Shown here: one piece after another, positions 5,404-5,734 of the stretch | Layout of the letters: each line of letters begins with the position of its first letter | How positions within the stretch are numbered: the stretch's first letter is position 1 | Source: an uncultured Bacteroidota bacterium | Lineage (GTDB): Bacteria; Bacteroidota; Bacteroidia; NS11-12g; UBA955 | DNA: 5,734 nucleotides | Reading direction: 5' to 3' | Assembly: GCA_903953615.1 (NCBI GenBank) | Contig: CAJBKH010000019.1 | Location: forward strand, 1 to 5,734 | Notes under the pieces: generated by a model | Databases searched by the model: none | The model's input: the letters and a program-made list of their open reading frames with translations, nothing else | What the model was told of the DNA's origin: nothing | Position numbers and translations under genes: made by a program

Positions 5404-5582
5404 GTTGCCGAACACTTCGTCCTACTGAGCTTGTCGAATGTATGGACGAAGTGTATAGCAGCTACAAAGCGCAGACACACTCTTAAATCCTTTAACATTA
5501 ACATCTGAAGTACTAGCGCTTCGACTCCCGATAGCTATCGAGACAGCATGACTGAAGTTTTATAAAAGTTTATCGTTAACCT
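5404..5582 (+). repeat. 172-bp palindromic repeat, unit B1
   Basis: This is the first of two tandem units with a period of exactly 172 bases; unit-to-unit comparison gives 3 differences in 152 bases (5439/5611, 5457/5629, 5503/5675). It opens near GTTGCCGAACACTTCG. A perfect 11-bp stem follows, with arms 5412-5422 (ACACTTCGTCC) and 5444-5454 (GGACGAAGTGT) and a 21-base loop carrying TGAGCTTGTCGAA. Next comes the dyad GAAGTACTAGCGCTTC and then the palindrome CGATAGCTATCG (5529-5540). The unit closes with TTATCGTTAACC at 5571-5582. The first stem could stop transcription from the esterase gene, but there is no T-run after it. Noncoding; type of element unknown. Confidence 0.92.
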
Positions 5583-5734
5583 AACACTTCGTCCTACTGA
5601 GCTTGTCGAACGTATGGACGAAGTGTATCGCAGCTACAAAGCGCAGACACACTCTTAAATCCTTTAACATTAACCTCTGAAGTACTAGCGCTTCGACTCC
5701 CGATAGCTATCGAGACAGCATGACTGAAGTTTTA
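5583..5734 (+). repeat. 172-bp palindromic repeat, unit B2, cut by the window end
   Basis: The second tandem unit begins AACACTTCGTCC at 5583, with the perfect stem arms at 5584-5594 and 5616-5626. The window stops at unit position 152, leaving about 20 bases outside. More units may follow. Near-identity between B1 and B2 (3 differences) against about 16 differences from copy A points to a recent local duplication or to gene conversion between the tandem copies. Confidence 0.9.

Noticed and set aside
5404..5734. Tandem units considered as a CRISPR or as protein repeats
   Set aside because: The 172-base units adjoin each other with no variable spacers, and no shared reading frame runs through them.

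Overview
The window looks like a chromosomal piece from a member of the Bacteroidota. Three things point there. The esterase at 3855-5297 ends in a type IX secretion (T9SS) sorting domain. Promoter-like TAnnTTTG boxes precede two genes. The sequence is AT-rich and its starts lack Shine-Dalgarno sites. The genus cannot be read from this much sequence.

Left part (1-2050, + strand): a two-gene operon. The first gene, cut at its 5' end by the window edge, encodes a P-loop kinase of the phosphoribulokinase/uridine kinase family behind two hydrophobic, probably membrane-spanning segments. Four bases after its stop, a TTG-initiated class II (zinc) aldolase of 330 residues begins. Together they suggest a sugar-phosphate route in which one enzyme phosphorylates and the other cleaves or isomerises. 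The substrate is unknown.

Middle part (2051-3854): a repeat-rich island with a single gene on the minus strand, a secreted or periplasmic protein of unknown function with a C-terminal YARHG domain. The gene is flanked by a 15-bp inverted repeat. Downstream of it lies a nested palindrome with an attC-like layout. Next to that is a copy of a palindromic repeat of about 172 bp. The whole island is bounded by a decayed inverted repeat of about 145 bp (2141-2283 and 3614-3757).

Right part (3855-5734): a secreted alpha/beta-hydrolase (carboxylesterase-like, Ser-Asp-His residues visible, cysteine-rich, T9SS exported), then a short gene-free stretch. Two tandem copies of the same 172-bp repeat follow, inverted relative to the first copy, and the window ends inside the second.

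The operon has no evident functional link to the YARHG gene or the esterase. The most unusual material is the structured repeat DNA around the YARHG gene and the membrane-linked kinase/aldolase pair. No integrase, transposase, CRISPR array, tRNA or rRNA was seen.
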